Below, piece by piece: positions 35,562 through 44,960 of a DNA stretch of 64,000 bases. The stretch is from Blastopirellula marina (lineage in GTDB: Bacteria > Planctomycetota > Planctomycetia > Pirellulales > Pirellulaceae). The position numbers and the translations under genes are program-made. Numbering within the stretch: the stretch's first letter is position 1; each line of letters starts with the position of its first letter. The stretch lies in the NCBI RefSeq assembly GCF_002967715.1, contig NZ_PUIA01000057.1, positions 1 to 64,000 on the forward strand, given 5' to 3'. The notes under the pieces are model-generated. The model was not told where the DNA came from and searched no databases. It saw only the letters and a list, made by a program, of their open reading frames with translations.

Positions 35562-36722
35562 ATGCCAGTAAGCAGTCCTTACGATGTTCTTTCTGCCGAT
35601 TCGGCCTATCACGACAAGCCTTACCTGAATACGGCAGCAGAAGGCTTACCGCTTGCTTCGTGCCTGGACGCGGTTCGTCAATACAGCACCGAGAAGTGCC
35701 TGGGCGAACCTGGGCGTGTGTTCTTCTGGAATCAGTATCAACGCGCTAAAGAAAGTGCTGCCCAACTGTTTTCCGTCGATCCCACACAAATTGCTTTGGT
35801 GAGCAGCACAACTGAAGCGTTGAACACAATCGCTCAATCGATCGATTGGCAACCAGGCGACGAAATCCTGCTGACTTCGATCGAATTTCCGTCGAACATT
35901 TTTCCATGGGTGATGTTGCAGCGAATGGGCGTTCGACTGCGAATTGTGAGCCCCGGTCCGACAGGGATCTCGATCGATGAACTGTTAGAAAACATCAACC
36001 CACGCACGAAGTTGGTAACCATCAGCCAGGTCAGCTATGCCACCGGCGAGCAGCTTGACCCGGAACCAATCTGGCAGCGAGTCCGTGATACGAACACGAT
36101 CTTATGCGTCGATGCGACTCAAGCCGCCGGGCGAGTCCCCGTCCGCGGCGACGTGGCAGATTTCACAATCGCCAGCGCGTTTAAATGGCTCAATTCAATC
36201 CACGGAACAGCCATCATGTCGGTGAGCTCGCGCGTGCTGAATTCACAAATAATCGGGCCAGCAGGATGGCTTTCCGCAGAATCGTGCTTCACGGAAGACC
36301 GATTCGATACGTTCCACCCTCGCCGCGATGCCCAGCGATTCCAAGCCGGTATGCCAAACTTTGCGAGTGTTTACTCAGTTGCTGAGGCATTGGCGTTCCA
36401 TACCCCCCAGCGAGTTCAAGAACAAGCATCGCAACAGGCCTCTCTGATTCAACACGTGCGAGAACGCTTGCTTGAGATGGGCTTTGACGTCCTGCTGCCT
36501 GAAGAGCCATCGCGGCAAGCAGGCATCGTTTCCTTCCGTTGTCCTGCGGCGACCAGATGGAAACAAGAACTCGCCCTGCACGGGTGCTATGTGCAAGGAG
36601 ACGACGGCCGTATTCGGGTTGCCGTGCATTGGTACAACAACGAGCAGCAGATCGAACAGTTTCTGGAAGCATTGGCATGCGTCCGAGATCGAGATCCCAT
36701 TCCCATACATGGCCCTGCCTAG
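35562..36722 (+). CDS. Class V aminotransferase-like PLP enzyme
   Basis: A 386-residue fold-type-I PLP enzyme of the class V (cysteine desulfurase / isopenicillin-N-epimerase-like) family. The PLP Lys lies in ASAFKWLNSIHG, the DATQAAGRVP segment holds the conserved Asp before it, and STTEALN and SYATGEQLD are family motifs. No desulfurase Cys loop can be seen. ATG 35562 is used; a GTG two codons upstream is possible. It opens a four-gene operon with a hydrolase, a transporter and an amidohydrolase, so it probably acts on an amino group or racemises a substrate in catabolism. Confidence 0.8.
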   Translation: MPVSSPYDVLSADSAYHDKPYLNTAAEGLPLASCLDAVRQYSTEKCLGEPGRVFFWNQYQRAKESAAQLFSVDPTQIALVSSTTEALNTIAQSIDWQPGDEILLTSIEFPSNIFPWVMLQRMGVRLRIVSPGPTGISIDELLENINPRTKLVTISQVSYATGEQLDPEPIWQRVRDTNTILCVDATQAAGRVPVRGDVADFTIASAFKWLNSIHGTAIMSVSSRVLNSQIIGPAGWLSAESCFTEDRFDTFHPRRDAQRFQAGMPNFASVYSVAEALAFHTPQRVQEQASQQASLIQHVRERLLEMGFDVLLPEEPSRQAGIVSFRCPAATRWKQELALHGCYVQGDDGRIRVAVHWYNNEQQIEQFLEALACVRDRDPIPIHGPA

Positions 36723-36798
36723 GGCAACGAACCGACACGGCCGTATTCCCCCTTAGTTCCGAAGACAACTCAGCGAACGACTGCAGAGGAGCCTGCCT

Positions 36799-38079
36799 GT
36801 GGAGTCTGAACAAAAATACTCACGTGACACAGCCATGGTCGCCGCGGTTGATCCGCTCGAGATCTTGCGAACGTTGATCGCAATCCCCAGCGTCAACCCT
36901 ATGGGCATCGACTGTAGCGGCCCTGACTACTACGAAGGGAAGATGACCCAGTGGTTGCAGCGTTTTTTCCAGGGACTTGGTGTGCCAGTCGAATGTCATG
37001 AAGTAGCGCCAGGACGCTACAACGTGATCGCCAAGTACGAATCGGACAGTAGCGCCCCGACGATTCTACTGGACTCACATCAAGATACCGTTCCTGTTAG
37101 CGGAATGACGATCGATCCCTTTCACCCGACGATCCGCGATGGTCGGATCTATGGCCGTGGTGCTTGTGATGTGAAAGGAGGCATGGCCGCGATGCTTTCT
37201 GCCTTCGCGACGCTGGTCCGGCAAAAACCTTCTGGCAGTGCCAGCGTGATAATGGCCTGCACTTGCGACGAAGAATATACCGCAACGGGAGCTCGCCACC
37301 TGGCCAGGCAATGGACGACCGAGCCCAAGCGTAGCGAACTGGTATCCACTCCTCCCGACTATTGCATCGTCGCGGAACCGACCGAGCTGAATGTCATGGT
37401 TGCCCACCGAGGAGTTGTGCGTTGGAAATTGCGAACCATAGGCCGCGCCTGCCACAGTTCACGCCCGGACGAAGGACGTAACGCGATATACGCGATGACG
37501 TCGGTGGTATCGGCACTCCAACGTTATGCCAACGACCTCGCTCAGCAGGTCACACCCCATCCGCTATGTGGGCCACCCACGTTAAGCGTGGGTAAGATTT
37601 CTGGCGGAACGAGCGTTAACATCGTTCCTGACGAATGTGAAATTGAAATCGATCGCAGGACCATTCCCGGCGAGTGCTCCGCGGACGTGTTGGCCTATAT
37701 CGAATGCTTCCTCCGAGAGCAGACAACAGCAGACTTTGAAATGCTGCCCCCTTGGATCGACGCCGACTCTTTGTCTGACGATGACAATCAGGAACTAGCC
37801 AATCATTTACTGGCGGAAGTCGCGACGGTTGCCGGCCCGCGCGAGAAACAAGGAGCCTGGTATGGTACCAACGCCAGTTGTTTTTCTGTGAGAGGACACA
37901 TTCCGTCAGTCGTGTTCGGACCAGGCTCAATCGCCCAGGCCCACACCGTCGATGAGTGGCTCGAAATTACCCAACTCTATCAGGCGACGGAAGTCTACTA
38001 TCGTATGTTTTGCAACCCGCTCCCGCGAGTTACCTCGCACACCAGCAGCATTTGCCCGCAGGAGACAGCCTCTCGATGA
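36799..38079 (+). CDS. M20-family metallohydrolase (ArgE/DapE-like)
   Basis: A 426-residue dinuclear zinc hydrolase. LLDSHQDTVPV holds the first metal His and the catalytic Asp; RGACDVKGGM holds the bridging Asp; CDEEYTATGA holds the catalytic Glu pair; AQAHTVDEWL holds the last metal His. The family removes acyl groups from amino acids or splits small peptides, so an N-acyl substrate for the operon is plausible. The gene starts at GTG and overlaps the transporter by ATGA. Confidence 0.88.
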   Translation: MESEQKYSRDTAMVAAVDPLEILRTLIAIPSVNPMGIDCSGPDYYEGKMTQWLQRFFQGLGVPVECHEVAPGRYNVIAKYESDSSAPTILLDSHQDTVPVSGMTIDPFHPTIRDGRIYGRGACDVKGGMAAMLSAFATLVRQKPSGSASVIMACTCDEEYTATGARHLARQWTTEPKRSELVSTPPDYCIVAEPTELNVMVAHRGVVRWKLRTIGRACHSSRPDEGRNAIYAMTSVVSALQRYANDLAQQVTPHPLCGPPTLSVGKISGGTSVNIVPDECEIEIDRRTIPGECSADVLAYIECFLREQTTADFEMLPPWIDADSLSDDDNQELANHLLAEVATVAGPREKQGAWYGTNASCFSVRGHIPSVVFGPGSIAQAHTVDEWLEITQLYQATEVYYRMFCNPLPRVTSHTSSICPQETASR

Positions 38080-39320
38080 AATCTGCGAGTTCCGTAACAC
38101 TGCTTATTCTTTTGGTTTTCGCCATCGGCATCAACTACATTGACCGCGGGAGTCTGTCGGTCGTGAAGACCGATGTCGCTACGGAATTCGAACTTTCCAA
38201 TACGCAATTGGGACTCCTGTTCTCGGCATTTTTCTGGAGCTATGCGTTATCGCAGATATTCGCTGGCTGGCTCGTCGACCGAACCGACGTGAAATGGATT
38301 TACGCCGGTGGATTCCTAGTATGGTCGCTGGCTACCGTTTCGATGGCCGTATCGAGTAGCTTTGCCGTATTTCTGCTTTTGCGGCTGCTGTTGGGCTTGG
38401 GAGAGAGTGTTGCCTTTCCAGCTTCTTCCAAGCTGATCGTTTTGAACTTCGAAGAACATCGCCGAGGTCTTGCCAATGCCCTGTTGGACGCTGCCTCGAA
38501 ATTGGGGCCGACCTTGGCATTGCTGCTAGGAGGTTTGCTGGTAGCCAGCAGTGGATGGCGAATGCTGTTTCTCGTTGTCGGCTTGGGTGGCTTGTTGTGG
38601 CTGCCTGCCTGGTTATGGCTGGTTCCTTCGCAAAAGAAAGATACCAAACAGCACGCAGCCACTCGGACGACCGTTCCGGTTTCTGCGCTACTACGACGCC
38701 AGGAGTTTTGGGGAACTTGCCTGGGATTCTTCTGCTTGGGCTATACCTGGGCGTTCCTGCTTTCCTGGTTGCCTGCCTATCTGGAAGAATCTCGCAACTT
38801 CTCGAAGGAGTCGATGGCGATCTTCGGTTCGCTGCCGTTCCTGGCCATGGCCATCACTTCTATTTTAGGTGGTTGGCTCTCTGACCGTTTGATTCGCGGC
38901 GGAGCATCGACCACGCGTGTTCGAAAGTCGTTCATGCTGGGTGGCCTGGCCCTTTGCGCGTTGCCAATGTTTGGCGCAGTACTGGCCAACGATCACCGCG
39001 TTTGCATTGGTCTGCTGTGCCTGGCCTGTGCTTCGCTTGGCTTCTACACCTCGAATGTCTGGGCAATCACCCAAACCATGGCAGGTCCTTATGCTGCCGG
39101 ACAATGGACCGGACTGCAAAATGCCATCGGCAATATCGGCAGTGCCATTTCCCCAGCACTGACAGGCTGGCTGGTCCAGGAGACCGGCAGTTATTACTCC
39201 GCGTTCGCGGCGGCCTCGGTCGTGCTGATAGCAGCCGTGTTCTGCTATCTCGTCATGGTAAGACAAATCGTTCCTCTCGAGTGGCAACATCAAAGCCACG
39301 AACTTCAAGGGGCTACTTAG
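38076..39320 (+). CDS. MFS transporter, anion:cation symporter type
   Basis: A 414-residue twelve-segment transporter. The opening FAIGINYIDRGSLSVVKTDV and the GWLVDRTDVKW loop between segments 2 and 3 match the ACS family, which imports organic anions such as sugar acids, phthalate or tartrate. The start overlaps the M20 stop and AGGAG lies upstream. As part of the operon it should bring in the substrate handled by the neighbouring enzymes. Confidence 0.85.
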   Translation: MKSASSVTLLILLVFAIGINYIDRGSLSVVKTDVATEFELSNTQLGLLFSAFFWSYALSQIFAGWLVDRTDVKWIYAGGFLVWSLATVSMAVSSSFAVFLLLRLLLGLGESVAFPASSKLIVLNFEEHRRGLANALLDAASKLGPTLALLLGGLLVASSGWRMLFLVVGLGGLLWLPAWLWLVPSQKKDTKQHAATRTTVPVSALLRRQEFWGTCLGFFCLGYTWAFLLSWLPAYLEESRNFSKESMAIFGSLPFLAMAITSILGGWLSDRLIRGGASTTRVRKSFMLGGLALCALPMFGAVLANDHRVCIGLLCLACASLGFYTSNVWAITQTMAGPYAAGQWTGLQNAIGNIGSAISPALTGWLVQETGSYYSAFAAASVVLIAAVFCYLVMVRQIVPLEWQHQSHELQGAT

Positions 39321-40271
39321 ATGGATAACTCTTCCGTATCGAAGCAACTTTCCAGGCGTCAAGTCATCCAGGCAGCGGCCGTAGCGGCCGTTGCCAGTTC
39401 GAAACCCATTTGGGCCAACGAACCTCCCAAGAATGGCTGGATCGATGCCCACGTTCATATTTGGACGCCTGATACGCAAGCGTATCCATTGGCCGAAGGG
39501 TTCCAGAAGTCGGACATGCGTCCCACCAGCTTTACGCCGGACGAACTCTTTGCCCAGTGCCGGCCTGTCGGAGTTGATCGCATCGTTCTGATTCAAATGA
39601 GCTTCTACAAGTTCGACAATCGGTACATGCTCGATGCCATTGCAAAGTACCCAGACACGTTTCGAGGTGTCGGCATTATCGACCACCAGCAAGCATCAGC
39701 CGCGGCCACGATGAAAGCTCTGCAAAAGCAAGGGGTCACCGGCTTTCGCTTATATGCCAATGCCGAGTCGGCCAAGTCGTGGATCAACTCTCCGGAAATG
39801 GCGGTGATGTGGAAGACGGCCGGCGATACAGGACAGGCCATCTGTCTGCTCGCCAACCCCGATGCCTTGCCGGCGATTGAATCGCTATGTCGCAAGTTTC
39901 CGCGAACGCGCGTCGTAATCGATCACTTCGGTCGGATCGGTGTCGATGGCAAATTCCGCTCGCAAGATCTCAACAATCTGAGCAAGCTGGCCGACCTTCC
40001 CGAAGTCTTCATCAAGACATCCGCCTTCTACGCACTGGGCGAAAAGAAGCCGCCCTACCTCGATCTGGCCCCGATGATCCGACAACTGTACGAGAAATTC
40101 GGGCCCGAGAGGCTTATGTGGGCAAGCGACTGCCCTTACCAGGTACAAGACGCGCACACCTATGCCGCATCGATCGAACTCATTCGAGATCGTCTCGATT
40201 TCCTGACCGAGGAAGACAAGTCGTGGATACTGCAGAAGACCGCTCAGAAAGTTTACTGGTCGGCATCATGA
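39321..40271 (+). CDS. Exported amidohydrolase-2 family enzyme
   Basis: A 316-residue metal-dependent hydrolase with a twin-arginine signal (SRRQVIQAAAVAAVASS). WIDAHVHIW carries the first metal His pair, ViDHFGRIG the third ligand, and MWASDCPYQV the catalytic Asp, the pattern of the 2-pyrone-4,6-dicarboxylate lactonase / lactonase-like branch. Ring opening of a lactone or amide substrate is possible. It closes the operon; the TAT leader suggests the first step may occur outside the cytoplasm. Confidence 0.85.
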   Translation: MDNSSVSKQLSRRQVIQAAAVAAVASSKPIWANEPPKNGWIDAHVHIWTPDTQAYPLAEGFQKSDMRPTSFTPDELFAQCRPVGVDRIVLIQMSFYKFDNRYMLDAIAKYPDTFRGVGIIDHQQASAAATMKALQKQGVTGFRLYANAESAKSWINSPEMAVMWKTAGDTGQAICLLANPDALPAIESLCRKFPRTRVVIDHFGRIGVDGKFRSQDLNNLSKLADLPEVFIKTSAFYALGEKKPPYLDLAPMIRQLYEKFGPERLMWASDCPYQVQDAHTYAASIELIRDRLDFLTEEDKSWILQKTAQKVYWSAS

Positions 40272-40515
40272 TTCAGGCTGACTTCCGCCTAGGCGGATTC
40301 TATTTATCCTCCCTAGATTGCCGTGGGCACGCATCAACTCCTACGTCCCTGATGTCACGAGTTATTTTTGGTGTATTAAGTGGCCTGATAGTTAGATAAA
40401 ACTGGACTGATATTGCTTGCAATGGTATCCTTACAGTTCCCCCTACCTACAACCTCACCTGACGCTGGCCCCCCTGGCGTTTAGTCCCCTCCCACCCTTT
40501 CCGGGGCGATTAATT

Positions 40516-42753
40516 ATGGTGTTGCCTATCTATCTCTGGGCAAAAAGCCGCCAGTTCGTCGGCATGGCAATCACGATATTGCTGGTTTCCGTCGCCCAAT
40601 CGGCGGACATCGTTCAGCAACCCGTCAGTTTCGTCAACGACGTTGTCCCGGTACTGACAAAAGCAAGTTGCAACACCGGCGGCTGCCACGCGAAAGCTGG
40701 TGGAGGCCAGAATGGGTTTCAGTTGTCGCTGCTAGGATTCGAGGTCGCGGAAGATTACGAAGCCATTGTTCGCGAGGGACGCGGCCGCCGCTTATTCCCT
40801 CCCCTTCCCGAAGAGAGCTTGCTCCTTCGCAAGGCTGCCGGAGAAACACCCCATGGCGGTGGCGTAAGATTATCGAAAGATTCCGAAGGGTACGAAATCA
40901 TCCGCCGCTGGATCAGTGAAGGCGCGGCGTTCCAGACCGCGAATGACCTAAAGCTAGAAACCCTGGAGGTCATTCCCAACCGTAACGTCGTGAAAATGGG
41001 TGCCCAACAACAGCTTCAGGCGCTGGCCACATTCTCGGATGGCAGCAAACGCGACGTTACCGAGTTCGCCTTGTTTGAGTCGAACTCGGAAGCAATGGCC
41101 GAGGTATCTTCCGACGGGCTTGTTAAGATCCAGCAAATCCCGGGGCGCGTGGCGATCATGCTGCGTTACCAGGACAAGTCAGCCGTCTTCACGGCAGCAA
41201 TTCCCTTGGGTGCACCGATCGGCGAGTTGCCCCCGCCCAACAACTTTATCGACGAACTCGTCTTCGGCAACTTGCAGGAGATAGGCATTCCCCCTTCACC
41301 AGTCAGCGACGATGCCACCTTCCTCCGACGAGTCACTCTTGATATCACCGGGCGGCTGCCGACGGCCAAGGAAACAGAGGTCTTCTTAAGCAGCACCGAC
41401 GCTGACAAACGAGACCAAGTCATCGAGCGACTCCTGCGTAGCCCTGGCTATGCGGACTTCTTTGCTAATAAGTGGACTTCACTGTTGAAGAATCGCCGGG
41501 ACGATGCCAGCGACATTACATCGAACTTCGCTTTTCATGCCTGGATTCGCGATAGCCTGCTGGATAACGTTCCGTACGATCAACTCGTTCGTGAACTTCT
41601 AGCCGCCACAGGCACTGTCGTCGCCAATCCACCGGTTGCCTGGTACAAGCGAGTGAAGGAGCCGAAAGAACAACTCGAAGATGTCGCTCAGTTGTTTCTA
41701 GGCGTTCGCCTCCAGTGTGCCCAGTGTCACCATCACCCCTTTGAACGCTGGAGCCAGGACGACTATTACAGCCTCGCAGCTTTCTTTAGCCAGGTAGGTC
41801 GCAAACCGACCGAGACGCGAGGCGAGGATATGATCTTCCATAAACGAGGGATCGCCACCGCCACGAACATGAAAACCGGGGAAAAGCTGCGGCCTGCGGC
41901 CCTGGGTGATTCGGTCGGCGATATTACTCCGGAACAAGATCCACGATTGCTGCTGGCCGATTGGATCTCTAAGCCGAACAATCCCTTCTTTGCCAAGGCA
42001 GTTGTGAATCGGTATTGGAAACATTTCTTCAAGCGAGGACTGATCGAGCCGGAAGACGATATTCGGGACACCAATCCTCCATCGAACCCTGAACTACTCA
42101 CCGCCTTGGAAGAGCACTTCATCAACAGCGGCTATGACCTGAAAGAACTGGTCCGCGCAATCACTCGATCGAAAGCTTACCAACTCAGTTCGGCTCCTAA
42201 CGAATTCAACTTGATCGACGAGCAAAACTACTCGCGTTATTACCCACGTCGCCTTCAAGCGGAAGTTCTTCTCGACGCGGTAAACGACCTTACCGCTTCC
42301 CCAACGGACTTCCCCAATCTTCCGCTGGGCACGCGGGCGGTGGCCTTGCCCGACAACAGCTACAACAAGGCATCCCCCTTCCTGCGAGTCTTCGGGCGTC
42401 CTGACAACTCTAGCGTATGCGAGTGCGAACGCGTGCAGTCTTCCAGTTTGGCTCAGAGCCTGCATCTGATCAATTCCTCGGAAATCAAATCGAAACTGGG
42501 TGCTGCCAAAGGTCGTGCCACTAACCTGGCAGGGCAAGAGACGGCGGTGGAAGAGAAGATTGGCGAGATCTACCGAGTCGCGTTTTCTAGGGAACCAACC
42601 GCGGAAGAGCTGCAAGTTGCCATCGAATACGTGCAGCAGATCCCCACGGACGCCGATGGAAAACCAATCGATGCGAATCAGGCTGCCCGACAGAACTACC
42701 AAGATTTGATCTGGGCTTTGATGAACTCCAAAGAATTCCTGTTCAACCACTAG
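40516..42753 (+). CDS. DUF1549/DUF1553 protein with cytochrome-c-like domain and Big2 domain
   Basis: A 745-residue secreted planctomycete protein: signal segment, then a cytochrome-like region with CNTGGCH (C-x4-CH rather than the usual CxxCH), a bacterial Ig-like domain (about 155-235), DUF1549, a CAQCHHHPF motif, and DUF1553 near the C-terminus (NPFFAKAVVNRYWKHFF). Such proteins are paired with DUF1501 proteins across planctomycetes and are thought to act in polysaccharide-related or redox work at the cell surface; no activity is proven. I start at ATG 40516; the frame is open from 40417. It leads a three-gene operon. Confidence 0.88.
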   Translation: MVLPIYLWAKSRQFVGMAITILLVSVAQSADIVQQPVSFVNDVVPVLTKASCNTGGCHAKAGGGQNGFQLSLLGFEVAEDYEAIVREGRGRRLFPPLPEESLLLRKAAGETPHGGGVRLSKDSEGYEIIRRWISEGAAFQTANDLKLETLEVIPNRNVVKMGAQQQLQALATFSDGSKRDVTEFALFESNSEAMAEVSSDGLVKIQQIPGRVAIMLRYQDKSAVFTAAIPLGAPIGELPPPNNFIDELVFGNLQEIGIPPSPVSDDATFLRRVTLDITGRLPTAKETEVFLSSTDADKRDQVIERLLRSPGYADFFANKWTSLLKNRRDDASDITSNFAFHAWIRDSLLDNVPYDQLVRELLAATGTVVANPPVAWYKRVKEPKEQLEDVAQLFLGVRLQCAQCHHHPFERWSQDDYYSLAAFFSQVGRKPTETRGEDMIFHKRGIATATNMKTGEKLRPAALGDSVGDITPEQDPRLLLADWISKPNNPFFAKAVVNRYWKHFFKRGLIEPEDDIRDTNPPSNPELLTALEEHFINSGYDLKELVRAITRSKAYQLSSAPNEFNLIDEQNYSRYYPRRLQAEVLLDAVNDLTASPTDFPNLPLGTRAVALPDNSYNKASPFLRVFGRPDNSSVCECERVQSSSLAQSLHLINSSEIKSKLGAAKGRATNLAGQETAVEEKIGEIYRVAFSREPTAEELQVAIEYVQQIPTDADGKPIDANQAARQNYQDLIWALMNSKEFLFNH

Positions 42754-42761
42754 AGGACGCG

Positions 42762-44960
42762 ATGAGAATCAAACGCGTATACCTGATAACCTGCCTCCGA
42801 ATTTTTCCGCTATTGCTGTTCGCAGTCGTCTGTCCGTCTGTTGGGGCGGCACAGTCGGTTTGTTTGCCGGCACCGCGACTGCTGACAACGTTGCCGATGG
42901 GTGGCCAGGCAGGGACGACCGTCGACGTGACGATCAGTGGCGAAAATCTCGACGACCTGGGAGAACTACGATTCTCGCATCCTGGGATCACAGCGGCTCC
43001 GAAGATGGGCGACGACGGGATTCCGCTTCCCAATCAATACTCTGTGACGATCTCCCCTGATTGTCCGGCCGGAGTACACGAAGCACGCATCATGTCTCGC
43101 TTGGGGCTTTCGAGTTCTCGTGTTTTCAGCGTCGGCAAATTGCCCGAAATTGTTGCCACCGAGTCGCATAACACGCTCGAAACAGCAACTCCGCTGCAAG
43201 TTAATTCGATCTGCAATGGCCAGATGAAAGCCAAGGCGATCGACTACTACACGTTCGAGGCAAAAAAGGGACAACGGCTGGTTGTCACTAGCGCTGCGGC
43301 AGGCATCGACTCGAAACTTAAGTCAGTGCTGATTGTCGCCGACGAAGACGGCAATGACCTACAGGTTGAACGTCGTGGCGGCGCGATTGATTTCACCCCT
43401 GAAGCAGATGGCAAATTCGTCATTAAGGTTCACGACCTGACATATGGAGGTGGCCCGTATTATTTCTATCGACTGGCCGTCGAGGAGATCGCAGCCGATG
43501 CAGTCGTCCCTCGACCTGCATCTACCCGCAATGTCAACGCATTCTCCTGGCCCCCCACCGACCTGGCACTCACGGCAGCATCGACGGAAGTCGAGCCCAA
43601 CAATCAATCCACCAAGGCCCAGCAGATTACGCTTCCGTGTGATATCGAGGGCAGTTTCTTCCCCGCAGCTGATATCGATACCTTCGAGTTTACCGCCAAG
43701 AAGGGAGAAGTGTGGTGGGTTGAGGTTGCCTCAGAAAGACTAGGACTTCCAACCGATCCCTCCATTACCGTAAACCAAGTGAAGAAAAGTGGTGACCAAG
43801 AGGAAGAAATCGACGTCACCCAGCTCTCGGATATTCCCAGCCCTGTGAAAGTTTCGAGCAACGGATACAGCTACGACGGCCCACCATACAATGCTGGTTC
43901 CTCCGACATTCTAGGGAAAGTCGAGATCAAAGAAGATGGCGTTTATCGACTGCGATTAACCGACCTGTTCGGTGGCACACGCGACGATGAGCGAAACATC
44001 TATCGCCTGATTATCCGCAAAGCCCAACCCGATTTTGCGATCGTTGGATGGGCACTCCACATGAACTTGCGTAACGGGGATCGCAATGCGTTGTCCAAGC
44101 CGATTGCCCTGCGAGGTGGAGCTACGATGCCCATCGAAGTGGTCGTTGTCCGCCGAGATGGCTACGACGGCCCGATTGAACTGGGCATGGAGAATCTACC
44201 GGAAGGGGTGACTGCCAGCGGCTTGACCATTCCGCCTGGTAAGTGCTGCGGAACGCTGCTGGTAACCGCCGAGGAACATGCTCCCCGCGGTTTGACCAGT
44301 GCCAGTTTGTTCGGGCGAGCAGAAATTGACGGCAAGATGGTCACTCGACAAGGAAGCTACGCGTCGATGGCCTGGCCGGTAACCAATGCCTGGTCCGAGA
44401 TCCCCAGCCCGCGACTGCTTGCTGACGTACCAGTTTCCGTGGGCGGTTCCGAGACTACCCCTTTGAGCGTCAGCCCGACCGAGGACAAGGTTTGGGAAGT
44501 GGTAGAAGGTCAGTCCTTAACCATTCCACTGACACTCTCGCGCCGCTGCGAGTTTTCGGGGCCGACGATGAGCATGAAGACATTTGGCGAACCGTTCGAT
44601 AAAAACGGTGCATTTGACGTCTCTCTCAAGGAGGATTCATCCGAAGTCTCGCTCGATCTGGCCAAGCTGAAACCCGCACCAGGCACATACACCATCGCTT
44701 TCTACGGCAGTGCGGTTGCCAAGTATTCGTATAACACGGCAGCAGTAACCGAAGCGGAACTCGCTTTGGAAGCAGCCAAGAAGTCCGCCGAGCAAGCACC
44801 TGAAGAAGAGCAGGAAAAAGCCAAAGCTGCTGTCACTGCAGCGGAGAAACGCTTGCAAACGATCCAGAAAGCAGCGGCTCCGAAAGACATCGTCGACATC
44901 ATCGTCTCGAAACCGATTCAGATTCGTGTTATTCCCGCCACTGAGGTTACCTCGAAATGA
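42762..44960 (+). CDS. Secreted PPC-domain protein
   Basis: A 732-residue exported protein (signal peptide of about 30 residues) with a TIG/Ig-like first part (GTTVDVTISGENLDDLGEL), two pre-peptidase C-terminal (PPC)-like domains (IDYYTFEAKKGQRLVV and IDTFEFTAKKGEVWWVEV) and a final region with an Ala/Glu/Lys-rich coiled-coil segment (about 665-700). No peptidase domain is present. It lies between the DUF1549 and DUF1501 genes and overlaps the latter by ATGA, so the three products probably form one extracytoplasmic system. Confidence 0.8.
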   Translation: MRIKRVYLITCLRIFPLLLFAVVCPSVGAAQSVCLPAPRLLTTLPMGGQAGTTVDVTISGENLDDLGELRFSHPGITAAPKMGDDGIPLPNQYSVTISPDCPAGVHEARIMSRLGLSSSRVFSVGKLPEIVATESHNTLETATPLQVNSICNGQMKAKAIDYYTFEAKKGQRLVVTSAAAGIDSKLKSVLIVADEDGNDLQVERRGGAIDFTPEADGKFVIKVHDLTYGGGPYYFYRLAVEEIAADAVVPRPASTRNVNAFSWPPTDLALTAASTEVEPNNQSTKAQQITLPCDIEGSFFPAADIDTFEFTAKKGEVWWVEVASERLGLPTDPSITVNQVKKSGDQEEEIDVTQLSDIPSPVKVSSNGYSYDGPPYNAGSSDILGKVEIKEDGVYRLRLTDLFGGTRDDERNIYRLIIRKAQPDFAIVGWALHMNLRNGDRNALSKPIALRGGATMPIEVVVVRRDGYDGPIELGMENLPEGVTASGLTIPPGKCCGTLLVTAEEHAPRGLTSASLFGRAEIDGKMVTRQGSYASMAWPVTNAWSEIPSPRLLADVPVSVGGSETTPLSVSPTEDKVWEVVEGQSLTIPLTLSRRCEFSGPTMSMKTFGEPFDKNGAFDVSLKEDSSEVSLDLAKLKPAPGTYTIAFYGSAVAKYSYNTAAVTEAELALEAAKKSAEQAPEEEQEKAKAAVTAAEKRLQTIQKAAAPKDIVDIIVSKPIQIRVIPATEVTSK

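Noticed and set aside
38865-39692. Long antisense frame (275 codons) across the MFS and amidohydrolase genes
   Set aside because: It lies opposite two well-supported genes and its translation has no family features; it is a by-product of their codon use.
42094-42750. Antisense frame of 218 codons opposite the DUF1553 region
   Set aside because: It mirrors a conserved coding region and shows no independent signal.
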